Shown here: one piece after another, positions 17,388-26,021 of the stretch
Layout: every line of letters begins with the position of its first letter
How positions within the stretch are numbered: the first letter of the stretch is position 1
Origin: Helicobacter winghamensis ATCC BAA-430
Lineage (GTDB): Bacteria; Campylobacterota; Campylobacteria; Campylobacterales; Helicobacteraceae
Direction: 5' to 3'
Length of the DNA stretch: 64,000 nucleotides
NCBI RefSeq assembly: GCF_028751035.1
Contig: NZ_CP063533.1
Span: 496,001-560,000, forward strand
Notes under the pieces: generated by a model
The model's database searches: none
The model's input: only the letters and a program-made list of their open reading frames with translations
What the model was told of the DNA's origin: nothing
Translations under genes and position numbers: made by a program

Positions 17388-19105
17388 TAGCGTTTTCCTC
17401 CTATATTGTCAATTCCTAGTTCATCATGCACTAGCGTCTGGAATAAGTTTGCAAGCTCGGCTGGTTTTTCCATTGTGAGCTCTTTAATTTTTTCTAAAAG
17501 CACATTATACTTGATTTCATCTTCATTTCCGCCATTTCCAAAGCCAAGTTGATCTTCAATTCTGCGACGCATTTCATTTAAGCGGTCACTATTTTCTTCT
17601 TCATCTTCATCAATCTTAATAAGTGATTCCAATTCTTCTTCTTCATCAGCTTTTGCTTCAAGCATTCTTTCACTAAATGGAACAATAACCTTTTTATAAA
17701 AGAAGAATAGAATAATTCCTACAAGTACATATTTAAGCAGTGGCATAAAAGGTTCTAAAAGCTTTGCAGAAGCCTCCAAGAAACGCTCTAATGGGGTGCG
17801 CGCTTTAAAGCCAGAGAGTTGTCCATTTAGTTGAAAGTTGCTTACAGACACTTCATCTCCTCTTTGATTATTGTATCCGATTGCTTGACGCACAAGAGCG
17901 GAGATTTTTGTCATATCTTCTTCATTAAGTGCAATATATTTAAGTTGTTCAACACCTTCTTCATTAAGCTCTTTCTCATAGCGACCATCTACAACAACAG
18001 CGGCAGATAATCTGCGGATTGTAGCAAATTCTCCTTTTATGTTTGAAATAGTTTTACTGATTTCAAAATTTGTTGTATTTTGAGTTTTTTCATATTTTTC
18101 TTTTGTGTTGTCATCTTCTAATCCTTGAACAGGACCTATGTTGCTTACAACCCCCGGAACTCCACCAATTTCTTTAGGACGGAATCCTTCGCGTTTTTCT
18201 TCTAAGTCTTGAATGCTACGCACAACATTGTTGGGATCATAATATTCTTGTGTGCTTTCTTTTTGAGCGAAGTCAAATTCTGCAGTAACTTTTGCTACAA
18301 CACCTTCTCTTCCCCCTGCAATAGGAGACAGGATATTAACAATCTTTTCTTCTAGAGCGTGTTCAAAATCTGTTTTATAGCGGAGTTGTGCCACAGCTAG
18401 TTCTCTAGCACCTCCAAGCTCATCAAGCTCACTTAGGGGCTCACCTTTTTCATTAACGACTTCAACATTTTGAATGGTTAGGTTTGGCACAGCGGAAGAA
18501 ACAATATTTTTAATTCCTGAAATTTGCTTAGGCGTTAGAGTTTGTGCAGGTTTAAAAACAAGCACAACAGATGCTGTGGGTGGTGTTTGTTCGCTAATAA
18601 AGACGGTTTTTTCAGGCTGGGCTAAATGAACGGTTGCTTTTTGAATAGGAGCTAAGCTCTCAATGGTGCGTGCAAGTTCTCCTTCAATTGCGCGTAAATA
18701 TTTAATGCGCTGGTCAAAATCTGTTGCGCCAAAATCTTTTGTATCAAAAATTTCAAAGCCAATTTTGCTACTTTTTGGGATTCCATTGCTTGCAAGCTTC
18801 ATTCTTTCTTCATAAACAAATTCTTGCGGAATTAAAATAGTGTTATCTTTTGGGATTTTATAAGGAATTTTATCTTGTTGGAGTTGTTGGATAATTAAAG
18901 CACCATCTTCTGGGCTAACCCCTTCAAATAAAACCGCATAACCTGGATATAAAATTCCTGTTTTATTGCTGGTAGAATTCCACACAATAAGCGCAGAGAT
19001 GAAGCCTACTACAACAACAATTGTCGCTAAAATAACGATTTTTTGTTTTTTGTTTAGTTTTTTATAAAGGTTTCTAATTTGTTCAAAAAGTGCTTTTAAA
19101 TCCAA
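17387..19105 (-). CDS. fliF: Flagellar MS-ring protein FliF
   Basis: Forms the membrane MS ring that is the base for flagellar assembly. The 572 residues include an N-terminal transmembrane helix near 25-45 (IVILATIVVVVGFISALIV), the ring-building motif region GYAVLFEGVSPEDGALI, periplasmic RBM domains, a second helix near residue 465 and an acidic cytoplasmic tail (ADEEEELESLIKI) followed by the FliG-binding end. It starts 10 bases after hisC, so the flagellar run may be transcribed from the hisC promoter. No sigma-54 promoter was found just upstream. Confidence 0.97.
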   Translation of the reverse strand: MDLKALFEQIRNLYKKLNKKQKIVILATIVVVVGFISALIVWNSTSNKTGILYPGYAVLFEGVSPEDGALIIQQLQQDKIPYKIPKDNTILIPQEFVYEERMKLASNGIPKSSKIGFEIFDTKDFGATDFDQRIKYLRAIEGELARTIESLAPIQKATVHLAQPEKTVFISEQTPPTASVVLVFKPAQTLTPKQISGIKNIVSSAVPNLTIQNVEVVNEKGEPLSELDELGGARELAVAQLRYKTDFEHALEEKIVNILSPIAGGREGVVAKVTAEFDFAQKESTQEYYDPNNVVRSIQDLEEKREGFRPKEIGGVPGVVSNIGPVQGLEDDNTKEKYEKTQNTTNFEISKTISNIKGEFATIRRLSAAVVVDGRYEKELNEEGVEQLKYIALNEEDMTKISALVRQAIGYNNQRGDEVSVSNFQLNGQLSGFKARTPLERFLEASAKLLEPFMPLLKYVLVGIILFFFYKKVIVPFSERMLEAKADEEEELESLIKIDEDEEENSDRLNEMRRRIEDQLGFGNGGNEDEIKYNVLLEKIKELTMEKPAELANLFQTLVHDELGIDNIGGKR

Positions 19106-19115
19106 AGTCTAGTGC

Positions 19116-20219
19116 CTACTTTTTCTTAAGATATGTATTAAAAAGTGTGAAAAATTTTTCATTTTGCTTTGGAGTGCCAATAGTGATTCTAATCGCATTT
19201 AAGCCATAGCTTGTTAGATTTCTAACAATCATTCCTTTTTTAAATAAATGCTCTGAAATTTCTTTGGAATCTAGCGGTGTTTCAAAATAATAGGTAATGA
19301 AATTTGTGTAACTTGGAGTAAAGTTAAAACTATTTTGTTTAGCAAAATCTTCAAATAATGGCATTTGTTCTAAATTATTTTGCATACTTTTTTGAATATG
19401 CTCTTCATCTTTAAGGGCGGCAATGGCTGCTGCAAGAGATGGTGTGGTAATGTTAAAAGGTGGGCGAAGTTTTGAAAGTGCTTGGATAATTTCTACATTT
19501 GCGATTCCATATCCTATACGCATTCCACCTAATCCATAGGCTTTAGAAAAAGTGCCTGTATAAATCACATTTGAAAAAGTATCAATAAGAGCTTTAGGAT
19601 CAAGTGCTTTGTTGGAATCTTTTGCTTTTGCGTATTCTTGGTAAGCACCATCAATGATAACTAGGCAATTAGAATCAATGTGCTTCAAAAAATCAAAAAC
19701 TTCTTTTGAGCCTAAACATTCCCCTAATGGGTTATTGGGAATACATAAGAATATAACTGCTGGTTTATGTATCTTATAACATTCTAAAAATTCTTGTAAA
19801 TTATGTGTGTGGCTTGGCGTGCGGATAATCTCAGCTCCAACAGCTTTTGCGTAGATTTCATACATTGCAAAAGTGGTTTTTGCCATTAAAATTTTACTTG
19901 TATGATTTGCTTTGGCGTGAATACAAAATTCTATGATTTGATCGCTACCAGCACCGATTATTAGAGTATTGTTTGGAATATTAAAATGTTTTGCCAAACC
20001 TTCTTTTAGGGCATACATAGAATCATCGGGGTATAAATGTGCATTTTGCGCTGCCTGTATGATCGCATTAATTGCATTTTTGCTAGCCCCTAGTGGATTT
20101 TCATTTGAAGCAAGCTTAACTACTTCATTTTCCTTAATTCCATATTCTCTAACTACAAGTTCAATAGGAAGCCCCGCCTCATAAGTCTTAATGGAATCCA
20201 AAGCTGTATTAAAAGTCAT
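19116..20219 (-). CDS. hisC: Histidinol-phosphate aminotransferase
   Basis: PLP-dependent class I/II aminotransferase of histidine synthesis, converting imidazole acetol phosphate to histidinol phosphate. The 367 residues carry VKLASNENPLGAS near residue 35, IIDGAYQEYAK, the PLP lysine in FSKAYGLGGMRIGY, and the phosphate-binding Arg of AIRITIGT near the end. Some HisC-like enzymes act on aromatic amino acids, so specificity is inferred. It leads the fliF-fliG-fliH-dxs run, and hisG occurs elsewhere in the window (30800). Confidence 0.93.
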   Translation of the reverse strand: MTFNTALDSIKTYEAGLPIELVVREYGIKENEVVKLASNENPLGASKNAINAIIQAAQNAHLYPDDSMYALKEGLAKHFNIPNNTLIIGAGSDQIIEFCIHAKANHTSKILMAKTTFAMYEIYAKAVGAEIIRTPSHTHNLQEFLECYKIHKPAVIFLCIPNNPLGECLGSKEVFDFLKHIDSNCLVIIDGAYQEYAKAKDSNKALDPKALIDTFSNVIYTGTFSKAYGLGGMRIGYGIANVEIIQALSKLRPPFNITTPSLAAAIAALKDEEHIQKSMQNNLEQMPLFEDFAKQNSFNFTPSYTNFITYYFETPLDSKEISEHLFKKGMIVRNLTSYGLNAIRITIGTPKQNEKFFTLFNTYLKKK

Positions 20220-20250
20220 TATTTAAAACCCCAACAAAAAATAATCTGCT

Positions 20251-20256
20251 ATTGTA
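20251..20256 (-). promoter_or_regulatory. -10 element for the hisC-fliFGH run
   Basis: On the minus strand a TGCTACAAT element lies about 32 bases before the hisC ATG in the only gap (65 bases) upstream. It is one mismatch from TATAAT and has the upstream TGN extension. Confidence 0.4.
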
Positions 20257-20284
20257 GCAAAAAATTAGTCTAAAAACATAAAAA

Positions 20285-21721
20285 CTATAAAATCATACGC
20301 ATCATATCTATAAATTGATCTATATTACCTTGTGTAACATAGTAATCCACGCCTTTTTCCCTAATTTCTGTAAGAATTAAACTGCTAGCGTTTTTAGGCA
20401 TAATGGCGCAAAATTTTGGCGTGCAGACACTCTCGCTAAAGAGTTCAGTGTATTTTTGCATAAAACTTAAGAGATTCATCTCGCACACTTCCCATTCCAT
20501 AACAATAACATGGTAATCTATGGGATTAGAAATACTTAAGTGATTATGAGGATCATTGGAAGTTGTGATTTGTAAATCACTATCAAAATTTTTTAAATAT
20601 TCCTTATAACGCTTGCTATCATCTTTGGAATTTTGGATTAGAAGAATGTTTTTTCTAGAAAATGCTTCAAGGTATTTTAAAAGATCAAAAAGTTTTTTGG
20701 TTTCATTACGGATTTTGCTTTTATCTAGGCTGTGCAAAAAATATTTTAAAAATGTTTTTGAGCTATAAGTTCCAGTGATTCCAGCCTTAATAAAAAATCT
20801 TCGCACGCTTAAACTTCGCTTTGCCCTTTGCCAAAGAAGTGTATCTAAATCATAAGCCTTTGCGTTTAGAAGTTTAATAAAATCTTGTTTTAGGGCATTT
20901 GTTAAAGGAAGATAACCTTTTAGAAATTCTTCAAAAAATTTTTCAGAAAATTCATCTCTTGCTTTGGAAGCTTTTGCAAGCTTGTCTTTTTGTTCTGAGA
21001 GATAGTGGAGTAAATCTACATAGCGTTTGCGGAGCTTTTTGAGATTGCTTAGGGCTTGTGCATAAGCAGCACTACGGGTATCGCTGCGTTTTGCAAATTG
21101 ATCTTCCATAGCTTTTAGTGTTGTTCCTAGAGCCGCTTGTTGGATTGTAGCACTTTTGATAATAGATTGTGTGCTTTCAATAAGCTCTTCCATTTTTACA
21201 AATTCTATTTGGCGTGCTAGAAAGATTTTTTCATAAGAATATTGTGGGGGATAGGAAGCCTTTTTAATAAAGGATTCATACTCTCTATCTAATGCGCCAA
21301 GTTCTGACTTTAGGTTTGTTAAAGCGGTGTTTGAAATGGTGCTATCTAACTCAAAAAGGTCATTATAAGCAGTAAATAAAAAGCGTTTAATGCGCAAAAA
21401 ATCTAAGTCTTTTTTGGAATTAATATCTTTTTCGTAGCGTTTAATTAGATTTTCAACGCCACCAAAATGATCATAAATACAATCCTTAATGCTACGCGTT
21501 TGACGGATTACAAAGGCTTGATTAGGATTTTTTTTAGGACGCACGACATTAACGCGTGTTTTGTCATCGCTAAGTTCAAATTCCACTTCTAAATTTGGGG
21601 AGATTTCTTTTAAATCCGCGTCCCAAACGCTTAAATCAAACTCAAAGCGTCGTTTGTTATGTGCTTGTTCAATCAAACCGCGTTTTGCTTGCGCATTTAG
21701 TCCGATTAAATAACCAATCAT
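20285..21721 (-). CDS. Unrecognised protein: OB-like N-terminus, helical middle, degenerate receiver-like C-terminus
   Basis: A 478-residue cytoplasmic protein I cannot name. Residues 1-65 (GYLIGLNAQAKRGLIE... RFEFDLSVW ... LEVEFEL) follow the strand pattern of a cold-shock/OB fold. Residues about 70-340 are mostly charged helices, including likely coiled coil (KLRKRYVDLLHYLSEQKDKL). Residues about 355-478 read NILLIQNSKDD, YHVIVMEWE, FCAIMPKNASS and KGVDYYVTQGNIDQF, the order of a response-regulator receiver, but the phosphoacceptor Asp position holds Glu/Met and the switch Lys is in a weak context. Own promoter (21775-21780) and ribosome site AAGGG. No membrane segment. Confidence 0.6.
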   Translation of the reverse strand: MIGYLIGLNAQAKRGLIEQAHNKRRFEFDLSVWDADLKEISPNLEVEFELSDDKTRVNVVRPKKNPNQAFVIRQTRSIKDCIYDHFGGVENLIKRYEKDINSKKDLDFLRIKRFLFTAYNDLFELDSTISNTALTNLKSELGALDREYESFIKKASYPPQYSYEKIFLARQIEFVKMEELIESTQSIIKSATIQQAALGTTLKAMEDQFAKRSDTRSAAYAQALSNLKKLRKRYVDLLHYLSEQKDKLAKASKARDEFSEKFFEEFLKGYLPLTNALKQDFIKLLNAKAYDLDTLLWQRAKRSLSVRRFFIKAGITGTYSSKTFLKYFLHSLDKSKIRNETKKLFDLLKYLEAFSRKNILLIQNSKDDSKRYKEYLKNFDSDLQITTSNDPHNHLSISNPIDYHVIVMEWEVCEMNLLSFMQKYTELFSESVCTPKFCAIMPKNASSLILTEIREKGVDYYVTQGNIDQFIDMMRMIL

Positions 21722-21774
21722 TCTTTAACCCTTGCAATTGCCAAACATTAAATTAAATATTTTCGTAAGGCTGT

Positions 21775-21780
21775 ATTATA
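21775..21780 (-). promoter_or_regulatory. -10 element for the OB/pseudo-receiver gene
   Basis: GGTATAATAC on the minus strand lies 53 bases before the ATG at 21721 and overlaps the stop codon of the upstream YfiH-family gene. AAGGG sits 7 bases before the start codon. Confidence 0.5.
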
Positions 21781-22531
21781 CCAAATATGCAAAAAGAGCA
21801 AAGCGCCCACAATTTAAATCGCGCCGATAAGAAAAAAAGCTAGAATCACAGCAAGTGCATTGTGGAGCGATTGTGTAGTGATTTATCAAATGCGATTCCA
21901 ATTGTGCTTTAATCCCAGCAATTAAGTCCAAATAAAGCCTACCATTGCGTAAAATTCTGCCTTTTTCTAAAATTTCGCTGCTAAAAATATCTTCTCTAAC
22001 TTCATAGCAGCATTTTCTAATAGAAGGTCCAATATACACAAAGAGTTCATCTAAACAACTATGAAATCGCTTTTGTAAGAGTTCTAGCGCATTTATTAAG
22101 ATGCCCTTTTGTAAGCCAACACGCCCGCAATGAAGTAGTAGTAAAATCCCCTTTTTAGTGTCATAAAGCAAGATAGGATTGCAATCTGCCACCATAACCA
22201 TACCTATTATGCCTTTTTGTGTGATTAAGATTCCATCTCCATCGCCTAACAGTTCTCCAGATTTTGCCTCTATAATAGTATTCCCGTGGATTTGGTTAAG
22301 ATAGGCTAGATTTTTTAATTGAAAAGGCGAGATTATGGCACTTCTGTTTTTTAAAACATTTTCTTTGCAATCATTGCCAGCGTGAAAGGCGATATTTAGT
22401 GGAGAGTGGCTTAAGAATGCATACAATCCACTTGGTGTTTGGATTTGTGTTTTTTGCACGCTTAAAAAGTTGGAATCCAAATTATAACTCTTGATTATAA
22501 TCTGCGTAGTTTTGCATAATTTTACACGCAC
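21776..22531 (-). CDS. YfiH/PgeF-family multicopper-fold protein
   Basis: A protein of the laccase-domain family formerly called polyphenol oxidase; E. coli YfiH edits peptidoglycan precursors by removing wrongly added L-Ser. Seen: LNQIHGN near residue 78, GDGDGILI, VADCNPILLYD, and the metal-ligand region LLLHCGRVG followed by IGPSIRKCCYEV and CTCCDSSFFSYRRD. In most members the second motif reads HAGWRG; here HCGRVG keeps the His but loses the Trp. The ATG given overlaps the MreB-like gene by 50 bases. A TTG at 22480, just past that stop and preceded by AAGAG, is a likely alternative start. Confidence 0.85.
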   Translation of the reverse strand: MRVKLCKTTQIIIKSYNLDSNFLSVQKTQIQTPSGLYAFLSHSPLNIAFHAGNDCKENVLKNRSAIISPFQLKNLAYLNQIHGNTIIEAKSGELLGDGDGILITQKGIIGMVMVADCNPILLYDTKKGILLLLHCGRVGLQKGILINALELLQKRFHSCLDELFVYIGPSIRKCCYEVREDIFSSEILEKGRILRNGRLYLDLIAGIKAQLESHLINHYTIAPQCTCCDSSFFSYRRDLNCGRFALFAYLV

Positions 22532-23477
22532 CTTTGGAAATGTCTAATAATGGATTAGGTGAGAGATTGATTGTTATTTTTAATTCCTCTTGTAAGTAGT
22601 CTTTTAAGCCTTGCATTAGGGCTAATCCACCTGTTAAGACAGCTCCATCATCAATTAAATCAGGTGCAATTTGCGGAGGAGCTTCATGGATTGCTTCTAA
22701 GATTACGCGTTTGATTTTTTCCATACTATTTAAGAGTAAATTTTTAAAATCATTAAGTTGTAATTCATAAGCAATAGGCATTCCATTGACTAGATTTTTG
22801 GCACCAATGGCAACGCTAGGATTATCAGAGAATACATTAATGCGCTGCTTAATCATTTCTGCTGTATCTTTGCTAATACCTATGCTTTTATTATGGCGAC
22901 AAAATTCAATAATTGCATAATCAATAAAATCCCCAGCTTCTTTTGTGAAAGCACTTGTAACAAGTCCGCCTAAAGAGATAATGCTAGCTTCCACAAGTCC
23001 GCCCCCAGCGTCAATAACCATTTTTGCGCGCGCTGTGCTAATATCAAGTCCAGCTCCGACACTCGCGCTAAAGGGATCTTCTATTAATAAGACTTCTTTT
23101 GCGCCTGCAAGCATTGTAGCTTCATAAAGGGAGTGGCGTTCCACTTGTGTTAGGTTTTGTGGAATACTAATTCCAACTCTGGGTGCTAGGGAGTTTGTTC
23201 TGCCTTTATCAATTAAGGCTTGCATAAAGATTTTTGTGGTTTCAAAATCGCTAATTGCTCCCTTGGAGATAGGGTTAATCACACAGATTTCTTGGGGAGC
23301 TCTACCTAGCATTTTTTTAGCATTATCTCCAATAGCAATTGTGCGCACATTGTTGTATTTTGTTTCTAAAGCAATACAAGTTGCCTCACAAAACAACACT
23401 TCATCAGTATTGTTGCGCACGATGGTATTTGCTGTTCCTAAATCTACTGCAATATCATTTCTGTCAAATAAAGCCAT
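22482..23477 (-). CDS. Divergent MreB-like bacterial actin
   Basis: Actin-fold ATPase of the MreB family, 331 residues from the ATG at 23477; this start places ALFDRNDIAVDLG at the N-terminus as in MreB, whereas an upstream ATG at 23525 adds 16 residues without family support. Phosphate-1 loop DLGTANTIV is intact. Phosphate-2 reads DAGGGLVEAS where MreB usually has DIGGGTTE, and the adenosine motif reads LTGGLALMQGL instead of LTGGGALL. These changes suggest a specialised paralogue or weak nucleotide turnover. No mreC or mreD follows, as would be usual for the main copy. Whether this genome has another mreB cannot be seen here. Confidence 0.82.
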   Translation of the reverse strand: MALFDRNDIAVDLGTANTIVRNNTDEVLFCEATCIALETKYNNVRTIAIGDNAKKMLGRAPQEICVINPISKGAISDFETTKIFMQALIDKGRTNSLAPRVGISIPQNLTQVERHSLYEATMLAGAKEVLLIEDPFSASVGAGLDISTARAKMVIDAGGGLVEASIISLGGLVTSAFTKEAGDFIDYAIIEFCRHNKSIGISKDTAEMIKQRINVFSDNPSVAIGAKNLVNGMPIAYELQLNDFKNLLLNSMEKIKRVILEAIHEAPPQIAPDLIDDGAVLTGGLALMQGLKDYLQEELKITINLSPNPLLDISKGACKIMQNYADYNQEL

Positions 23478-23511
23478 TAAAATCTCATTTAAAATTTTTA
23501 GCAAATTATAC

Positions 23512-23517
23512 ATTATA
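23512..23517 (-). promoter_or_regulatory. -10 element for the MreB-like gene
   Basis: TATAAT on the minus strand lies 35 bases before the ATG at 23477; a second TATAAT follows at 23505-23510. It is divergent from the protease promoter on the other strand. Confidence 0.45.
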
Positions 23518-23542
23518 AATAGCAAATTTTACGCGCTTTTGT

Positions 23543-23548
23543 TATAAT
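23543..23548 (+). promoter_or_regulatory. -10 element for the Ste24-type protease gene
   Basis: TTGTTATAATGC lies about 50 bases before the preferred ATG at 23597. Only about 25 bases separate it from the divergent MreB-like promoter. Confidence 0.5.
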
Positions 23549-23596
23549 GCAACAAAGTTTTAAGAGTTAATTTTGCAGGATTTTTTAAGGATTTTA

Positions 23597-24811
23597 ATGT
23601 TTATTTTTTTGTGTTATATGCTACTTTTAAGCCTTCCAAAGCTTGTATTATCTGTATTGCAACTAGGATTTTTAAGCAAAGAGGCTAAAAAAGAGCCTTA
23701 TATTTTAGAGCAAGAGAAGTTTTTGCAAGCCGCACGCTATGCGATTTTAAGAGAAAAAATCAGTGTGCTAAACACACTTTTGGATTTGGCATTTGTCGGA
23801 TTTTGGCTTTTGTATGGGTTTAGAGCGTTAGAAAATGCGCTAAATTTTTCACCTTTGGTGGAATCTGTGGTGTTTGTGTTATGTTTTTTGGTAGCGCAAT
23901 TTTTAGTTGCACTGCCTTTAGGTGCATATCAAACGCTAGTTATTGATAGGGAATTTGGCTTTGCTAGAGGGGGAGTGAAACTTTTTATAATGGATACTTT
24001 AAAGTCTTTTAGCTTGCTTCTAATCTTTGGTGGAATCTTAATTTTTGCGTTTAGTTGGATTATTTTGTCTGTGGCAAATTGGGAGATTTACGCCTTTGTA
24101 TTGGGAGCTGTGTTGATTATTAGCTTAAATGTGCTTTATCCTACAATAATTGCGCCTTTGTTTAATAAGTTTTCACCCTTAGAAAATATGGAGTTGAAAG
24201 AAGCAATCAATGCGCTACTTGTGCGCGTTGGGTTTAAGAGTGAGGGTGTGTTTGTGATGGATGCTTCTAAAAGAGATGGGCGGTTAAATGCTTATTTTGC
24301 AGGGCTTGGAAGGGCAAAAAGAGTGATTTTGTTTGATACACTTTTAGATAAGATTTCGAGCGAATCGCTCTTGGCAGTGTTGGGACACGAATTGGGACAT
24401 TTTAAGCATAATGATATTTATAAGATGATAGCGTTAATTCTTATGTTTTTTGCCACACTTATGTTTTTTGTGGCAAATATGCCTGAAGCATTGTTTGCAA
24501 GTGTGAATTTAGAATCAAGTCCACAAGCAAGTCTTGTATTTTTGTTAATTTTAAGTGCGCCTTTTGGGTTTTATTTTATGCTTGTGGTGAATTTTTTAAG
24601 TTGTCAAAATGAATTTAATGCTGATAAGTTTGGTGCGAGTTTAACAAGTAATGAAGCTCTAGCAAACGCACTTATTGTGCTTGTTAAGGAGAATAATTCT
24701 TTTCCGCTTGCACATCCTTTGTATATGCGCTTTTATTATAGTCATCCACCTTTAATGGCAAGACTTATTGCTTTAGGTTGTGAGCGTTTAGGAAAAAATG
24801 GAATCGCATAG
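23597..24811 (+). CDS. M48 family (Ste24/CAAX-type) membrane metalloprotease
   Basis: An integral membrane zinc protease of about 404 residues, related to Ste24 and HtpX. The zinc motif HELGHFKHND lies in the middle, and the third ligand is in NEFNADKFGA further on. Four or more hydrophobic segments precede the active site and two follow, and the closing YYSHPPLMARL is typical of the family. Likely acts in inner membrane protein quality control; substrates are unknown. The start is placed at ATG 23597 because AAGGA lies 5 bases before it; a TTG at 23573 in frame would add 8 residues. It overlaps prmC by 14 bases. Confidence 0.9.
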   Translation: MFIFLCYMLLLSLPKLVLSVLQLGFLSKEAKKEPYILEQEKFLQAARYAILREKISVLNTLLDLAFVGFWLLYGFRALENALNFSPLVESVVFVLCFLVAQFLVALPLGAYQTLVIDREFGFARGGVKLFIMDTLKSFSLLLIFGGILIFAFSWIILSVANWEIYAFVLGAVLIISLNVLYPTIIAPLFNKFSPLENMELKEAINALLVRVGFKSEGVFVMDASKRDGRLNAYFAGLGRAKRVILFDTLLDKISSESLLAVLGHELGHFKHNDIYKMIALILMFFATLMFFVANMPEALFASVNLESSPQASLVFLLILSAPFGFYFMLVVNFLSCQNEFNADKFGASLTSNEALANALIVLVKENNSFPLAHPLYMRFYYSHPPLMARLIALGCERLGKNGIA

Positions 24812-25655
24812 TATTAAAGATTTGCTTTGTTTTGGGGTTGAGGTTTTACAAGAGAGTAGGATAGAGCGACCAAGATTAGAAGCGGAGATTTTGCTAGGTT
24901 TTGTTTTGGGACTTCAAAGAGTGGAGTTGCACGCAAGGTTTCATCAAAATGTGGAATCTTTTTTTGTAGAATCCTATTTAAGATTACTTAAACGCCGCGT
25001 AAATTACGAACCTATAGAGTATTTAATAGAGAAAGTAAGTTTTTATGGAGAAGAGTTGTATGTTTCTTATGGTGCGTTGATTCCACGCCCTGAAACAGAG
25101 ATTTTATTAGAAAAAACATTAGAATTAATTGTGAGCAAAGATTGTAAAAATATTGCAGAAATAGGCGTGGGAAGTGGGGCAATTAGTGTTTTATTGGCAT
25201 ACTTAAGTAAAGGTTTGAAAAGTGATTCTAATTTAAGTTTTCACGCAAGTGATATTTCCCCAGAAGCCTTGTTTAACGCGTGTGTGAATAGGGAAAAATT
25301 TAAGGTAAAAAATCTAAGTTTGCATTTAAGTGCATATTTGGATTTTAATGTAAAACTTGGAATTAATTTTGATATTTTGGTTTCAAATCCACCTTATATT
25401 AAAGAAGGTGAAATGCTTCCAAAATCTCTATCCTATGAGCCGCAAAAAGCTCTTTTTGGTGGTGTTAGGGGTGATGAAATGCTATTAAATATTATTGATT
25501 TGGCACAAAAATTTAAGATTCCTTATTTGCTTTGTGAGATGGGCTATGATCAAAAAGAGAGTGTTAAGGCGCATTTGAAAAACACTCCCCATAAAAGCGT
25601 GGAGTTTTATAAAGATTTAGCAGGGCTAGATCGTGGATTTATTCTACATTTTTAA
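24798..25655 (+). CDS. prmC: Release factor glutamine methyltransferase
   Basis: Methylates the GGQ glutamine of RF1 and RF2 with S-adenosylmethionine, making termination efficient. The 285 residues include an N-terminal helical domain, ALIPRPETEILLE, the SAM motif IAEIGVGSGAISVLLA and the catalytic SNPPYIKEGE, all diagnostic of PrmC/HemK. It begins inside the end of the protease gene and its 3' end overlaps the convergent small gene by 12 bases. Confidence 0.95.
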   Translation: MESHSIKDLLCFGVEVLQESRIERPRLEAEILLGFVLGLQRVELHARFHQNVESFFVESYLRLLKRRVNYEPIEYLIEKVSFYGEELYVSYGALIPRPETEILLEKTLELIVSKDCKNIAEIGVGSGAISVLLAYLSKGLKSDSNLSFHASDISPEALFNACVNREKFKVKNLSLHLSAYLDFNVKLGINFDILVSNPPYIKEGEMLPKSLSYEPQKALFGGVRGDEMLLNIIDLAQKFKIPYLLCEMGYDQKESVKAHLKNTPHKSVEFYKDLAGLDRGFILHF

Positions 25656-26021
25656 CAAAATAACGCCATCAATTCCATCTTTTGCGGCAATTTCAATATC
25701 TGATTCTTGTGTGATGCACCATAGAATCTTAGCATCAAAGAGATAGGTTTCTGCAAGTTTTTGTAATGCGTTGGCAAGTTTTAAATCTTTGGTGAGTAAG
25801 TAGCGCGTGTTAAGATTGACTAGAAGCAAGGCTTCTGTTATGCTTGTTACGATTGCGCCAAAACTTAAGTGATTCTCTTGGCAATATTTTGCCAAATGCA
25901 AGATAGAATCACAATTTTCTAAAATCAAAAAATCATTAGGAAGTGTGTTTTGGATTTTATCTTTTTTCTTAATAAAAACCACATTTAAAGGTGTAATTAA
26001 TGGATGATTTAAGATTAGCAT
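25644..26021 (-). CDS. Conserved-looking small protein of unknown function
   Basis: A 125-residue cytoplasmic protein without signal, membrane segment or familiar motif. It mixes alpha and beta elements: FLILENCDSILHLAKYC, SFGAIVTSITEALLLVNL, LLTKDLKLANALQKLAETY and finally KDGIDGVILLKM. Start placed at the ATG at 26021 because a good AAGGA stands 9 bases before it; the ATG at 26030 directly touches that ribosome site. It overlaps the end of the preceding small gene and is the last of the tatB-tatC-queA-rsmG run. Confidence 0.6.
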   Translation of the reverse strand: MLILNHPLITPLNVVFIKKKDKIQNTLPNDFLILENCDSILHLAKYCQENHLSFGAIVTSITEALLLVNLNTRYLLTKDLKLANALQKLAETYLFDAKILWCITQESDIEIAAKDGIDGVILLKM

